From assembly GCA_963691655.1 (NCBI GenBank), contig OY829328.1:86122400-86186399 (forward strand): a DNA stretch of 64,000 nt. Direction: 5' to 3'. Under the pieces are notes generated by a model. That model was given only the letters and a program-made list of their open reading frames with translations, ran no database searches and was not told where the DNA came from. How positions within the stretch are numbered: the first letter of the stretch is position 1; each line of letters opens with the position of its first letter. Positions 1-12,099 of this stretch are shown here, one piece after another. This stretch comes from Toxonevra muliebris. Its lineage: Eukaryota > Arthropoda > Insecta > Diptera > Pallopteridae. The translations under genes were made by a program, and so were the position numbers.

Positions 1-1
1 G

Positions 2-1001
2 AAGGCGCTTGAATGCAAAGGTATACCAAAGAAATTGATTAATCTTGTTAAAGCGCTTTATGCTCAAGCAACGTGCCGCGTTCATCATGAGGAACAGCTT
101 GGCGATAAGATAATGGTAAAATCTGGGGTGAGGCAAGGCTGCATCCTAACTCCATTACTCTTTAACACCGTTCTGGACGTTGTACTCACGAAGGCCACAA
201 AGGAAAAAAGAGGCATTCCATGGGGTTTAACGGAGAGACTCGAAGACTTAGACTATGCTTATGACATCTGTCTTTTAAGCAACACCCATACAGACAGTAA
301 GAAGAAAATCGAACTAGTTGCTGAAAACGCAATCAAAGCTGGTCTAAGAATAAAAGTTGGTAAAACCACAGTCTTTCGTATTAATACTGAGTGCAACCAG
401 GATTTCTTCATTTACAACAATCCACTCGAGAACGTGGACCGCTTCTGTTACCTGGGCTGCATGCTTGACAAAAATAGCGGGTCGTCTGCAGACGTCACAA
501 ACCGACTAGCTAAAGGTAAGCAAGCTTTTGACGTTTTGTTCCCAGTGTGGAGGTCGAATGTCATTTCCCATCGCACCAAACTAAAAATGTTCAACTCGAA
601 CGTAAAATCGGCATCGCTTTACGGTTGCGAGACCTGGAATGCGGCCACGAAAGACATACAAGCAGTGCAGGTCTTCATTAACAAATGCCTTCGCCAAATT
701 CTTAAAATATTCTGGCCAAACACGATTACAAACGCCCGGCTATGGTCTTTGGCTGTACAACTTCCTATCAAACAGGAAATCTTAAAACGTAAATGGAGCT
801 GGATTGGACATTGCCAAACGAGCCATAATGTGGAACCCTCAAGGCAGCAGACGCAGAGGTCGCCCTGCACACACTTGGAGAAGGCAGATTGAAACGGAGC
901 TAGAAAACACCCAGTTAACTTGGAATGAGATCAAAAGACGCGCGAATGATAGAGTAGATTGAAATAATATTGTAACGCCCCTTTGCTCCTTAATAGATTA
1001 A
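2..1001 (+). pseudogene. RTE-like non-LTR retrotransposon, reverse transcriptase C-terminal part, degenerate and cut by window edge
   Basis: The frame is open from base 2 to 892 and enters from outside the window, so the 5' part is missing. Visible RT features are the motif GVRQGCILTPLLFN (nt 125-166), a catalytic-loop region reading DYAYDICLL (nt 251-277), then CYLG and LYGCETW, and near the end RKWSWIGH. This order and the WIGH tail are typical of RTE-like LINE reverse transcriptases, which copy element RNA at the integration site. The usual YADD is YAYD here, so one catalytic Asp is replaced and the copy should be inactive. Near nt 825-835 the frame shifts: the family's tail (MWNPQG, RRRGRPAHTWRR) continues in another frame. 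It then meets TGA at 960-962 where Trp would be expected. The clade assignment is by motif memory and not by search. Confidence 0.85.
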
Positions 1002-1009
1002 TAGGAATA

Positions 1010-3524
1010 AATATATATAAACTGTTGAACGGATACGCCCGAATAAACAAAGTACTGCTCTAACAAATACAGGGACGATAACCAGAACTGCGTGTAAAAC
1101 ACTACACACTTTAACACCACCAATTATGTACTAAATCACAATTTTTATGAATTTGGTTAATGACATCTTAATTTACACACCTGTATGAGTATTTTTCAGT
1201 TTACAAAATTTTTTTAAGCTTAAAAGTTCCTTATTACGCTGGCGTCAAATATCAGAAAATTAAGCAAAACAAAGAATTATAACTTCGACAGTTTGGCTTT
1301 AAATCATGAGTTGCCACTTGGCTCCAATTTTTTATTTTTGTATATTTAAATATGTTAGGTACACACTTTACTTTTACTTTTTAAAAACAGTTTAATTCAA
1401 ATATGGACTTTTTTCCTCAAAACCCCGTCATTGGGCCCATAGTGCAATGACAGCTCATCCGGTGTTGAATTTAATATACCAGTTGAATTTTGCACCATGA
1501 AATCCAGTTGGTGTCTTTTTTGATTTAAAAAAAAACTTATCCAGAGCCCTGGAAAAGTTAGAAAAATTGGGGAAAACTAAATTTTTCATTGTATTGGAGC
1601 AATATCCCAAAAGGAGCTGCAGAGAAGAGTTAATAAACATTTCATAAAACATAATACTAAAAAGGCAAAGCATTAGGATTAAAAAAAAAGCTTTCATGGC
1701 AGGGGCTATAAAAATGTCTATATCTATATCGATAAGTACATATAGAAAAAATACAAAATATTTTGGATCACATTTATCACATTTATCCAAAATTGATCAA
1801 GCTCTGTCCAAATGACCATCATTCGAATCCTTCCTTCCTTCCTTTCATTGCCTTCTTTGCAATGACTCTCCAGATATGCCAATTTAAAAGTTCCTTTTGT
1901 ATTGGAGGTGCGACATCTAATTGTCCCAAACATTTCGAAGAGCATCTACGACCTGCCCGGTTATCAAATTTACTAGTGAGCATTTTAAAAGCGATCGACA
2001 CCACAGTTCTGCAGTTTCTGCACCAGTAACAGCATTCTAAGAGTAAATAAATATTGCTATACAAATCACTTACATAGCTTCTGAACCAATGCGGCGAGAC
2101 TTATTGGGTTATCAAAGGCAACACAAAAAATAATTTAAATATAATTGAATTCCACATTTAAATAAATTAAATAAAATAATAATGTAATTTGAACAGGTAA
2201 CATTAATGATACAGTACAAAAAATTTCAACAGGTTTAAGTATTTGAAATAAATAAAACCATTAAATTGTATTATATTTAATTTTCAATTATGCGTAAATT
2301 AAAATTTTAATTAGTAACAATAATTAATAAATAGTTGTAATAAAAATAAATGTAAAATAAACAAAAAGCTAGTAACTAATTATTAGGTGCTAATTTTGCA
2401 ATTTTCATAAAATATTTTTGCAAAAATTTTACAAGTATAAAATATTGAAAAAAAAAACATAAATAAATTTAAAACCACAAAATTCAATATAGATTTGAAT
2501 TTCACTGTGATTGCAATAAATAAAAACACTACATATTTATATTACAAATAAAATTAAATTGATTTACATTTCCAACACAATAACATAAGAGAAAACAGCA
2601 GCAACAACAATAAATGTTATATGTTATTACTACAATTTTTTGGTGATATAATTTTTGCTGAGATTAAAACGATTGCAATTTTTCATAGCGTGTATTTGGA
2701 TATGTTGCTCTTCTGTCATTATTTTTTTTTTCTCTCCCAACTCATTCTCCCATTGCTATTTTCCCACTTCTTTCAATTAATAAATCGTACGTTTGCTGCA
2801 AGACTGTCATAAGTCAAAAAACAAATATTCCAGAAAATCACATTTAAAGATTTCAATGAACTACAACTCGGTAGAAACCAATAACAAAACATTTTCTTCA
2901 TTTAGTTCTTCATACTTAGGTCGATTTTTTTTTTTGGATTATGACATTCTTGCAGCAAACGAGAGATATGTATTTTTATTTGTACTCACCATTGAAATTT
3001 TCATTCAAACTCTGATTGAGTTTTATAAAAGAAAAAATACGTCATCATTGCCTTCTAAACGCGAACTCTCTTTATTTCCCTCTTTCTCATAATCCAATTC
3101 GTCAGTGGCTAAGACGAATTACTGTGTTAGAGCAAAAAGTAAGGGCAAAGCTAGAGAGCGAGAGAGAGTGAGGAAGAAAAATAAAAAATTCATCCCATTT
3201 TGTGTGTGTTTTGTGTTGGCGGAAGTTAAACAACAGTTATTTGTCAGAGTAAATATGAATTCGTATGTATGTATGAGTGTATTTGCACGTTTGTGTACAT
3301 GCATAGGAATTTGTACACAATTTCATTTCGAATTTATATGCATGTTAAAAATCAGCTGAGCCAAACGGACAGAAGAGTAAAGAAATAATTTAACACATCA
3401 CTAGCAGTAGCAGCAGCATCAGGAGAAACAGCAGCAATAAAACAAGAAATATTATGTATTTTTATTACATATATTTTGGTTAGACATTTTTTCCTTTCTT
3501 TCTTTTATTTCCTCCGCTTCTTGT

Positions 3525-3555
<31 letters not shown>

Positions 3556-4915
3556 CGGTTTTCTTTTGACTTATTTGCGTTGCAATTGTTTACAAATGTG
3601 CTGCATGGGAATTATTATATTAGCCAACTTTTAGGCGGATATTAATAGCATGATTTGTTTGTTTATATGCTGGAAGTTTATTTTATTGCTTTAAGTATGT
3701 TAAATTTTTGTTTTATTTCTTTTGTCATTTTTTATGTTTTTACATTTTCAGGGCGAAGAAATAATTTTGTTTTTCCATATTATTTATAGCATAATTTGCG
3801 GCTTTTATTCATTCAATTAAAGCTTTTCTTATTATTAGAAGGATTAATATTTCTAAAAAAACTTTATACATAAATATTAGCTTAACATTTTGGTAAATAT
3901 TTTTGGTAATGGAATATTGATATATGTAACTAAATATTTACTGCCATTTTATTTGGTAATTAGTCTATGTCGGCATCTGCATACTAATCTTACTACACTT
4001 TGTGTGTGGTGAAGTGCTTTGCTTTTGGAGAAATCGAAATGTAGGTTTTATGGAACTAGATCGTCGTGTCTTCTTCGTTTTTAGAGAAAACAATTTTTTA
4101 ATGTCCAACACACGTTAGCATGCGCTAGTCGACCGTGTTTGGAAATATAAACTTCACTTTGTGAATAAAAAAATAATTTTTTTTTGAAAAAGTTAAAAAG
4201 AAAACTAAATTAGAAGTTTGATCGACCGAATACTTTCGCCCTACACATGGAAGCGCGTTTACCTGTGAATACCACAATGACTGATCTGCATTTGTCAAAA
4301 GAGCTAATCTCATCACTATATTAAGTTAAGTCATTTTTGATAGTTTTTGATTAAAATTATTTATTTTAATTTTATTATGAACTTTCATAAAGTTTTAATC
4401 CATTCGTTTTCTATGTAGTTTAAATATTAAAACATAATTCTTGCATGCATTTAATTTATAATAAGTTTTCATACCCACCATAACCTTAAAAATGTTTTAT
4501 GCAATTAAATTTAAGTTTTGAATAGATTTAGGTAATTAAAGCAGATTAAATAAAATGTGGCCAAATAGTTCTAACTCCATGACTCGGTATGCATTGCAAA
4601 AAAAAAAAAAAACAAAAATAAAATTTACTTTACTAATTTTTAACATATTTCACCTTAAACGCCATAATATTACGCTTATATTTAAGCAATGCAAAATATT
4701 ACTGCATAAAGATTAAAGTTACGTAGTTTATCTGCATAAATACAAGTGCATTAAAAACTTTTAATGCAAAGAAAATAATGTATGATTTTAAATTAAACCG
4801 CATGGATAAAAAACAGACAGTGAAAGTTTTTATATGAATGGTCAGATAAAAAATGAAAGGGATTAAAATTAGTAGCGGTAGTAGCCTACGTAATTTAAAT
4901 GGTCGGTTTCAACAA
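1010..4915. other. AT-rich non-coding stretch
   Basis: I recognise no gene here. Short open frames on both strands (for example around 1763-2064 and 2793-3359) have no recognisable domains and overlap on opposite strands. The segment 1800-2045 is less AT-rich than its surroundings and could be a transposon scrap, but I cannot name it. The rest is AT-rich sequence with homopolymer runs and one CT microsatellite. Confidence 0.6.
3523..3556 (+). repeat. (CT)n microsatellite grading into CTTT repeats
   Basis: An uninterrupted run of CT dinucleotides is followed by TTTC tetramers. It is an ordinary insect microsatellite. Confidence 0.9.
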
Positions 4916-5104
4916 GGCAATTCATTATCAATGAAAATATGATTGCGAATGCTAATAACTTTAATTATAATTCAATTTTTAATATTAATGCCAGTTCATT
5001 GAATCAGTTCTTCCTAACTAAATTGTCGAAGAAAACGAGTTGAACAATTCCTTCAGTAGACATTATCAATTTATTATTCATAGATAAAGAAAATATTTTG
5101 CTCC

Positions 5105-5610
5105 ATGTATTAAAATATTCAATGCTAATGAAATTGATCTATTATTTGCATTAAAATTGACAATAGCAATGATATTAGATTTGCACTTAAATTTCAATTG
5201 ATATTTGAATTACAATGAAACTGAATTTGCATTATTATTCAAATTCCAAACGATAGTGAAAATAAGTTGCATTAGCATTAAAATATTTACTGACATTGAA
5301 ATTGACCTTGTATTAGCATTTAAAATTTGTAATGATAATGGAGTTGAATTTGCATTAGTATAAAAATGTCCAATGATAATGAAATTGAACTGGTATTAAA
5401 AATGTCAATGAAAATTAACTTGCATTAGTGCTTAAAATTGTTATGTTAATGAACTTGAATCTGCTTTAGCATTAAACATTTCAGTGATAATGAAATTTAA
5501 ATTGCATTAGTATTAAAATTTTCAATTATAATGGAAATGGAAAGAAATTATGTTACCGTTCGCATTAAATTTATCATTGCTAATGAGATTATGCAAACCA
5601 TTTTTTTTAA
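5105..5610 (+). repeat. Degenerate minisatellite, ~41-bp unit
   Basis: Successive units contain GCATTAGTATTAAAAT, then a TCAATGATAATG block, then AAATTGAAT. Consecutive clear units between about 5268 and 5520 measure 41, 42, 40, 30 (internally deleted), 41 and 41 bp. Less regular versions extend back to about 4920. All units carry substitutions, so the array is old or its units were never homogenised. The same unit appears in inverted orientation at 7800-8690. Confidence 0.8.
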
Positions 5611-7799
5611 ATTAATTTTGGAATTCAAATTTTCTATTACTAGCATTAGCAAATTTTCATTTCCAGCAACACTAAATGAAAAATATTACAAGAAATTCAA
5701 TTTTGCAACTCTAACGATCACTAATATTTCATTCTTTTTTACTATAATCGATTACAGATAAATTGAACCCTCATTTCCATTATGAAAATTAATATTGCTC
5801 ATACGCTCCGTATACCAATGTTTTTTTTTTACTCTTACACTGTCTTCAATTCAATTCACCATAAAATTACTTACTTTATACAATTTTTTTTTTCGTTCTA
5901 TTTTTATTATTGTGACAATAAATAACAAAGCCAAATCATTTATTGACCAAATTTGTTTTGTGCAAATACCACACAAAAAAAAAAAATTAACATCTTTTTG
6001 ATATTTTCATCATTTTTATTTGACACTTTCTCTTTCTATTCTATACGGTGTGCTGTTTTTTATTGTGTGACTTTGTAAACTTTATTATTGTTTAACGGTT
6101 TTGTTTTCGACCTTTTTAACAAATAGAACAGAATTACCAAGAAGAATAGAAAAAAAGAATAAAAAGATAAATTATGTGTGACGTCTGGTTTATATATGAT
6201 TTTCCTCAAACAGACAATAAAAAAGAAAAGAATGGGAAAATGAAACTGAAAACAGGAGAAAAGGAAAACATTGTTAAATGCTCGAAATACCAAGACGAAG
6301 TAGAAGTAAAAGCAAAACAATATCAAACAACTTTATCATCAAAATGTTTTTATTAGCTCTTCGACTGTACATCCATATACCATTAGATGGTTGAAGGATG
6401 GAAGTAAGTTGGTTTGTGAGCTGTGGTGTGCTTGCTTGTGTGTGTATGGTTTAATGTTACATTTTTTCTTTTAACATTCACATGCACGTACTAAACCGTA
6501 CCATAATATGTCCATAATTTGTCCTTGCTGCTTTACTGTTGTTGTGTGTTTTGGCAGTGATCTATGTATGAATGAATGTGCATATGAACGTTTGAGCTAG
6601 TGTCAGTTTACGAGGGAGAAGAGGAGTATATAGGGCTATGCCAGTTTGAGTCTTTTATGCTATGTATTATGTTAACACCACAAAAATGCAATTCGTTTAT
6701 GTTTTCTTTCTCTTTTTACGTTTTTTTTTTTAAATTTCTTTAAATACCAATGGTTTAAAAGCTATGCGTTTGTTTACTATCTCATGAGATTAAATTTTGA
6801 ACAAAACAATAAGTGAGTCATCTTTCTCTATCAGTAAATAGTAAAAAGGTAAAGATGCACACTTTCAACATCAAAAAGGTGAGAAAATTGTTGGTAAATG
6901 CTTTGGAATTGGCTTGGTTTGCTGTGCAAGTTATGAGCTTCGTTAAATTTTATGTGTTTTCTTTTTGCACTTATGTTATGGTATTTTAAAAAAAAAATTT
7001 GCATATTTTTTGCGTATTCTTACGTCGTTGTTTTATTATTTTTAGTTAAAAGGTATAAACATTTTAACATTTTTTGTCGCTCTATTTTATGGCACCTTTA
7101 GGTATATGGTGGGACCTTTGTATATAAGTATGTGAGTGTGAATACAGTCGCAAATAAGAGCAATTCTGTTTTTACGACTGTTTGAAAGTTTTTCCCTTTT
7201 TTTGTGTAATAAACTTCCTTTTAAAATACCTATTGAAATTTATTAAGAAACAAATAAAAAGTTTACTTAATTGTTGAAATTGGAAACCCATTAACATTAA
7301 TGGTGTTTATTAGTTTATTATTTCATATAGTTCACAAATAATTTAAAACAAGGGAGTGGAATGAAATTTGAAACAGAAAATTACCAAATGGAACTTTACA
7401 GACGCAGCGCAAAAAAAAAAGGATTGCTGCGCGACAAAAGTTTTAAATGTAACATTATCTCCCAAATATCGTTTATTAAAATATTAGATTCAGTTAAAGA
7501 ACAAACAAATTGAAAAATATCTGAACACAAAAACTCATTGGAATTTAAATATTTTACTTTAGAATTGAAATTTAAACATCCTAGGGATTGTTTTGAAATG
7601 TTTAGCAAATTATAAATATTATTCCAATCAGAGAGGAAAATTTTTTCAAATTCTATTTCTGTTTACATTAGATTGCCAAGCTACTATCTGAAAACTTTGT
7701 CACCACTTGATTACTACTAGCTACCCCTGATTGCCTAAAGTAACTCAGGCTACTATTGGGTACTAATGACTGCGTTTGATTACCATAAGGTAGCTGTAA
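5611..7799. other. AT-rich non-coding stretch between the two inverted minisatellites
   Basis: No recognisable gene. Overlapping opposite-strand frames around 6060-6356 are low-complexity (Phe/Tyr-rich or Lys-rich). TG-rich and poly(T) runs are scattered. I see no transposon ends here. Confidence 0.6.
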
Positions 7800-8690
7800 A
7801 TAGTTGGCATTGGAAACTTTCATCGAAATGCAAGTAAATTTAATTTCAGCAATATTGAAAATTTGAATACTAATGCTTGTCCAATTTTATCATCGCTTAT
7901 AATTTAAATTGTAATGACAATATATTTGGAAGTTTTAATGCTATACACAGTCAACGCTCAAAATCGTGAACTTATAAAAACCAAGGGTGTTCACGTTTGC
8001 GATTGTCGAAAAAAATAACTGAAACTTTAATATCTTACCACAAAATGATCTTCACCTTAAATATTGCCCTTTCTCTTAACTTCTAGTAGTAAACATATTT
8101 AGAGGATTCTTGAAACTATTAAAAAAATCAAAATTGATACACAATTTCTAATAAATTTTGTTCACGTTTTAGAGCTTTCAAACTTTGTTAACATTTTACA
8201 ATAGTCAATGGAAGAAAAAATTTGTTCACGTTAGTGGATGTTCACATTATCGAACGTTGACTGTAATACAAATCCAATTTTATTATCATTGTAAATTTGA
8301 ATGCTACAACAAATGATTTCATTTAAAATTTTAATGCCAATATCAATTCATTTAAATACCAATTTTAATACTAATTCAAGTCTAATTTCATTATTATTGA
8401 TTATTTTTTAATTTCATTGCCATCAAAAGATTTAAGACAAATGCAAGTTCACTTCCATTATCATTAGAAATTTTAGTTTCAATGTAAGTTCAAAGTATTT
8501 TGTTATTGGAATGCTAATGCTTTTATTGAATGCTAATGCATTATATATTATTGAATATTTAGTGCAAATACAAGAACAACTTCATTATGATTTGTAATTC
8601 GTTATTCAGATTTTTAGTTTTATTTCAAGAACTTTGGAAATTTTTATGCTAATGTAATTTCAATATCAATGGTTTTGAAAAATTTGATAC
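7800..8690 (-). repeat. Degenerate ~41-bp minisatellite, inverted relative to 5105-5610, interrupted by a MITE
   Basis: On the plus strand the units read as the reverse complement of the 5105-5610 unit: ATTTTAATGCTAATGC, then AATTTCATTATCATTG. Examples lie at 7858-7945 and 8270-8560. The array is split by the 316-bp TIR element at 7948-8263, and recognisable units lie directly on both sides. Decay is stronger than in the plus-orientation array. Confidence 0.7.
7948..8263. mobile_element. TIR MITE, copy 1 (316 bp)
   Basis: The ends are inverted repeats. The left end begins CAGTCAACGCTC, and the right end read on the minus strand begins CAGTCAACGTTCG; both run on to GTGAAC within the first 26 bases. 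The right flank is TA. The left flank is CA preceded by TATA, so a TA target duplication is likely but one side is mutated. The interior is AT-rich with repeated TTCACGTT motifs and no open frame, so it is non-autonomous. A TA target and a CAGT start fit the Tc1/mariner/pogo superfamily, which is inference. A second copy of the same length is at 34064-34379. Confidence 0.9.
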
Positions 8691-8699
8691 GTAAATTAA

Positions 8700-9075
8700 T
8701 ACCAACTTTTTTGTAATTATTTCTTGACAGTTTTTCTTGAAATTTTTTATTAGAATTTTCTTTATAAAAATGTTCTTACTTAAAAGTTTGTCTTTAAATC
8801 ATCCCTTGAAAATTTTTCTTGAAAATGTTTTTTGACAGTTTCCCCGAAATTTTCTAATGTTGTATTTGCTGGAAGTTTTTCTATTTGATTATTGAATTTT
8901 TTCCATGAAATTTTTTCTTTAATCTTTTTTTTTTAATTCCCGATGATATTTTTTCCCCAAACTTCTTTACGATATTTTCCATTGAAACTTCTATTTTATA
9001 TTCGTTTTGCATTATTTTTTTCAATTTTAAGCTATTTGATTTTAAAATTGCTCTTTGAAATTCATTCATGAAATT
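8700..9075 (+). repeat. Degenerate array of TTCTTGAAATTTTT-like units
   Basis: CTTGAAAATTTTTCTTGAAA-type words recur about every 15-30 bases with many substitutions (8727-8747, 8806-8830, 8848-8860, 8900-8920, 8975-8990). It is not homogeneous enough to give one period by eye. It directly continues the minisatellite cluster to its left. Confidence 0.5.
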
Positions 9076-9079
9076 CATC

Positions 9080-10860
9080 TCCGATTTTTGTTTTCTTTAA
9101 TTTTATACGTAATATTTATTAACGAAATTATTTTATAATATATTTATATCCTGCTACTTCATCAAGATTTTTTCCTAACATAGGTCATATTTGTTTTCCA
9201 AATAATTTTATTTCAAATATTTTCTTGTTGTTTTTCATCGAGTTGACATTTCAATATCCTGTTGCAAAACTTTAAAATTGTAAATATATATAAATGTCTT
9301 TCAGTTCTCCTTTTTATCTATCTGTTTTTATGAAAATTAACGCACAACAGATTTCCTGGTAAATTTAATTTCTTTTATTTCATGGTTTCATTTGTTTTGT
9401 AAATCAACGCGCAGAAAAATTTGACTTGCTTAAAAATGTAATTACTTAAAAATACTTTTGAGCACAATTTCTTTGAATTGTAACAAAATAAAGTTTTCTT
9501 CTGATGAAAAATTTAATATTTTCCTTCACTATGTGTTTAAGTTTTATGTTCGTGTAAATATACAAAGAGACACATGCATATATAAGTATATGACATATTT
9601 ATTTGGTGTATACAGTTTGAATGTGTTTTTATTTTGATTTAAAAGTCTTTGTACGAAGTTTATTCAATGATGTCTAGGTTTGAGCTGTGGTAGATTTCTA
9701 ATTCTAGGACTAAGTAAGTAATCTCATCAAAAATATCAGTTAGTATGAAATACAATAACTTACCTTCGATCGAGTATGAATTTTCATATAAACCACATAC
9801 ATATTCATCATGCATTACAACAAACTTTCAAACTTTTCCTATTGGGTTTCTTACTGGGGGACTCGCAAAGAATACACATAGTTTAGTTATTCTCCTAGAC
9901 GCTGTATATATATACGAAAGTTTTTTTGTATATTGTTTTTAAATGCAAATAAACATAATCCTGAAGAAATTCCATAAGATTCACGTAAAAAGAAAGTAAT
10001 ATTTATATTTCTATATACAACTAGTATTAAATGCTTACTGCAACTGATACTTTAAAGCACTGGAAATTATACAAAAAAAGAAAATAAAAGAGGATGATAA
10101 ACAAAATAAAAAAATAAATAAAGATATGTACTAAGACTAACTATATTTTATATATATGTATATGTGTTTGTAAAGAATTATTTACTACTTGCAAAATGTG
10201 AGAGTATTATAAATTTTTGTTTTTTTTTGGATAATTTTACTACTTACTTTCTGTATGACCCAGAATATAGTATAGCATTTCAATCTTATTATATTAGTTT
10301 TGTAGTTGTACTGATAGCATTTCAATCTTATTATATATTTGTATGTAGTTGTACTCATATGATACATAGACACATAAGCACCAAATGGATTTATCGCTTC
10401 TTTTTGGCAAAGCGACAAATTATCTTAAAGACAACGCAACAATTACGTAGTGACTGATTGACAAGGTACACGTGCTATGCATAAATGAATAAAAAATATT
10501 AAGTTTTTGTTTGAATTGTGCTTGTGTGAAATATTTTTAGAAAAAATTCAAAATTAAATCAGTAGATTTCAGGAAAAGTAAGAAAATAGAGACGAAGAAA
10601 ACATTGTGTCAGAGTGGCAGGTTTTTTGTACATGTACATCAATGCGGAATACACGTACGTGAATACATTTACATGCACATGATTTTGTGTGTTTATATGT
10701 ATTGGTATGTTTTCGTGTATTCGTGCGATTAGTTTTCTCTTTTTTTATTTTATTTTTTTGACAATGTAAACTGAAATCCAATCTTTTATAAACAAATTTT
10801 ATTTTTATCATTTTCGTTTTCTTGTTTTGCATTGCTTTCTATTTTCTTTCCAAGATCATA
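9080..10860. other. AT-rich non-coding stretch
   Basis: No gene recognised. It holds a short two-copy direct repeat (10273-10358) and scattered TG-rich runs. Small open frames such as 10164-10457 are Tyr/Phe-rich translations of AT-rich DNA. Confidence 0.6.
10273..10358 (+). repeat. Two-copy tandem duplication, 42-bp unit
   Basis: TAGCATTTCAATCTTATTAT occurs at 10273 and again at 10315, and each copy is followed by a TGTAGTTGTACT tail. The few differences suggest a fairly recent tandem duplication. Confidence 0.85.
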
Positions 10861-10865
10861 ACGAT

Positions 10866-11170
10866 TTTGACAGTATGTATACGTTGGCGCTAGTGCTGGG
10901 GATATGTTATCTACATCATGATATAGTTGCTTCATTTTTGACCCGGATTGTTAGTTTGGGTTTACACACTGTCGACATCTTCATATACCTTTTCGACATG
11001 ATCATCTATAGTTTCGACATGGTTTTCCATATTGTTGATGAAGTTGTTTACGTTGTCAACATGATTGCCCGTTTTTATGTAATGGTTGTCTACAGAATCA
11101 ATACGATTACCTAAATTGCCGACGTGGGTTCTAGGTTGTCAACATGGCTGACTAAATTGTTGACATGATT
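10866..11170 (+). repeat. Degenerate ~21-bp minisatellite, left block
   Basis: Repeated words of the form TTGTCGACATGATTGTCTA follow one another at about 21-22 bp spacing, clearest at 10968-11060 and 11118-11168. Because the unit is near 21 bp, open frames across it encode quasi-heptad peptides; I regard these as by-products. The array resumes at about 11916 after a non-repeat segment. Confidence 0.75.
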
Positions 11171-11915
11171 GTTAGAGAGAATATATATTGTGTTACCCAT
11201 ATCATTACAGCGTTTTTTGAGAAGAAAATGTAAATGAATAAAAGATGTTGGACTCACTTCTATTATTTTTGAGTACCCCCTTCCTCCCCCACCCTCTCTT
11301 CGCGTGTTTTGTTTCTTAATATTTTTATTAACTTTTATTTCGGAGCCCCCGTATGAATATTTTTAGTTCAAAATAGAATCCAAAAATTGATTTTTTGACC
11401 TGTTAATCCTGGTGCACAAAATTTCAACCAAATCAGCTGGTCCATAGATGGCGCTCTAGTACTTTAATTCAGGATTGCACTGGAATGCCATCTATGGACT
11501 AAGCGATTGTTTTGAAGTTTTGCGCGCTAGCGTTTTTTGGATCAGAAAACTATTTCAATTCAGAATATACTCCGAAAGAAGCAATGATCCCAGAATTAGA
11601 GCCCGATCTCAAATTTGCTTTGTTTTGAGATATCCCAACCTAAAAACCAAAAAAACTAAATTTTTGCTATATTCGAGATTATAAAAAAAAAATTAAATCG
11701 CTTTGTAGAATAAAATTTTTCTCCAAAAAAATCGTTAAGGCAACTTAAATGATTTATTTTTTCTAAATTATAAATTTTTCTTCTTATTTCCTCTCGAATA
11801 AATCATCATTTTATTAGAATCTTTGTTTACTTATTATCATGGTGCAATTTTGAGGTCGGATTTGAATTCAGTGTGCTAAAAACCTAAGGAAAAGTATAGT
11901 CCCGTCTAAGGATTT
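11171..11915. mobile_element. Probable insertion splitting the 21-bp minisatellite
   Basis: About 740 bp without any GACATG-type unit separates two blocks of the same minisatellite. It contains a C-rich run at 11276-11300 and a hairpin at 11440-11499. I cannot see clear terminal inverted repeats or a target duplication, so calling it a mobile element is an inference from the array break only. Confidence 0.4.
11440..11499. repeat. Inverted repeat with perfect 13-bp arms
   Basis: GTCCATAGATGGC (11440-11452) is exactly complementary to GCCATCTATGGAC (11487-11499), leaving a 34-base loop. It may be the internal end of a foldback or TIR element, or two element ends facing each other. Confidence 0.9.
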
Positions 11916-12090
11916 GAATAATGTTGACCTGTGTTATTGGCATATCTGTCTATGCTATTGTCTATATTGCCGACATGGTTGTGTAGATTACCGACTTCCT
12001 TGTCTATATTGTCATTTTCGTTATGGTTGTCTTCTGAACTGTCCACATGATTATTTAAATTGTCTACATATTTAGCTAAATTGTCCAACT
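11916..12090 (+). repeat. Degenerate ~21-bp minisatellite, right block
   Basis: The units resume after the insertion. ATTGCCGACATGGTTGTGTAG and the next two visible units are 21 bp each; one intermediate unit is about 30 bp, then 21-bp units run to 12088. The minus-strand frame 11906-12088 translates to Asn/Asp/His-rich heptads around VDN and is best explained by the repeat. Confidence 0.8.
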
Positions 12091-12099
12091 ATTTTTCGC

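Noticed and set aside
1763..2064. Opposing open frames in a less AT-rich patch
   Set aside because: Neither frame shows a recognisable domain, and both cannot be real. Possibly transposon debris, but no diagnostic motif is visible.
11906..12088. Minus-strand frame encoding Asn/Asp-rich heptads
   Set aside because: The period equals the 21-bp minisatellite unit, and the array has opposite-strand open frames too, so coding is not needed to explain it.
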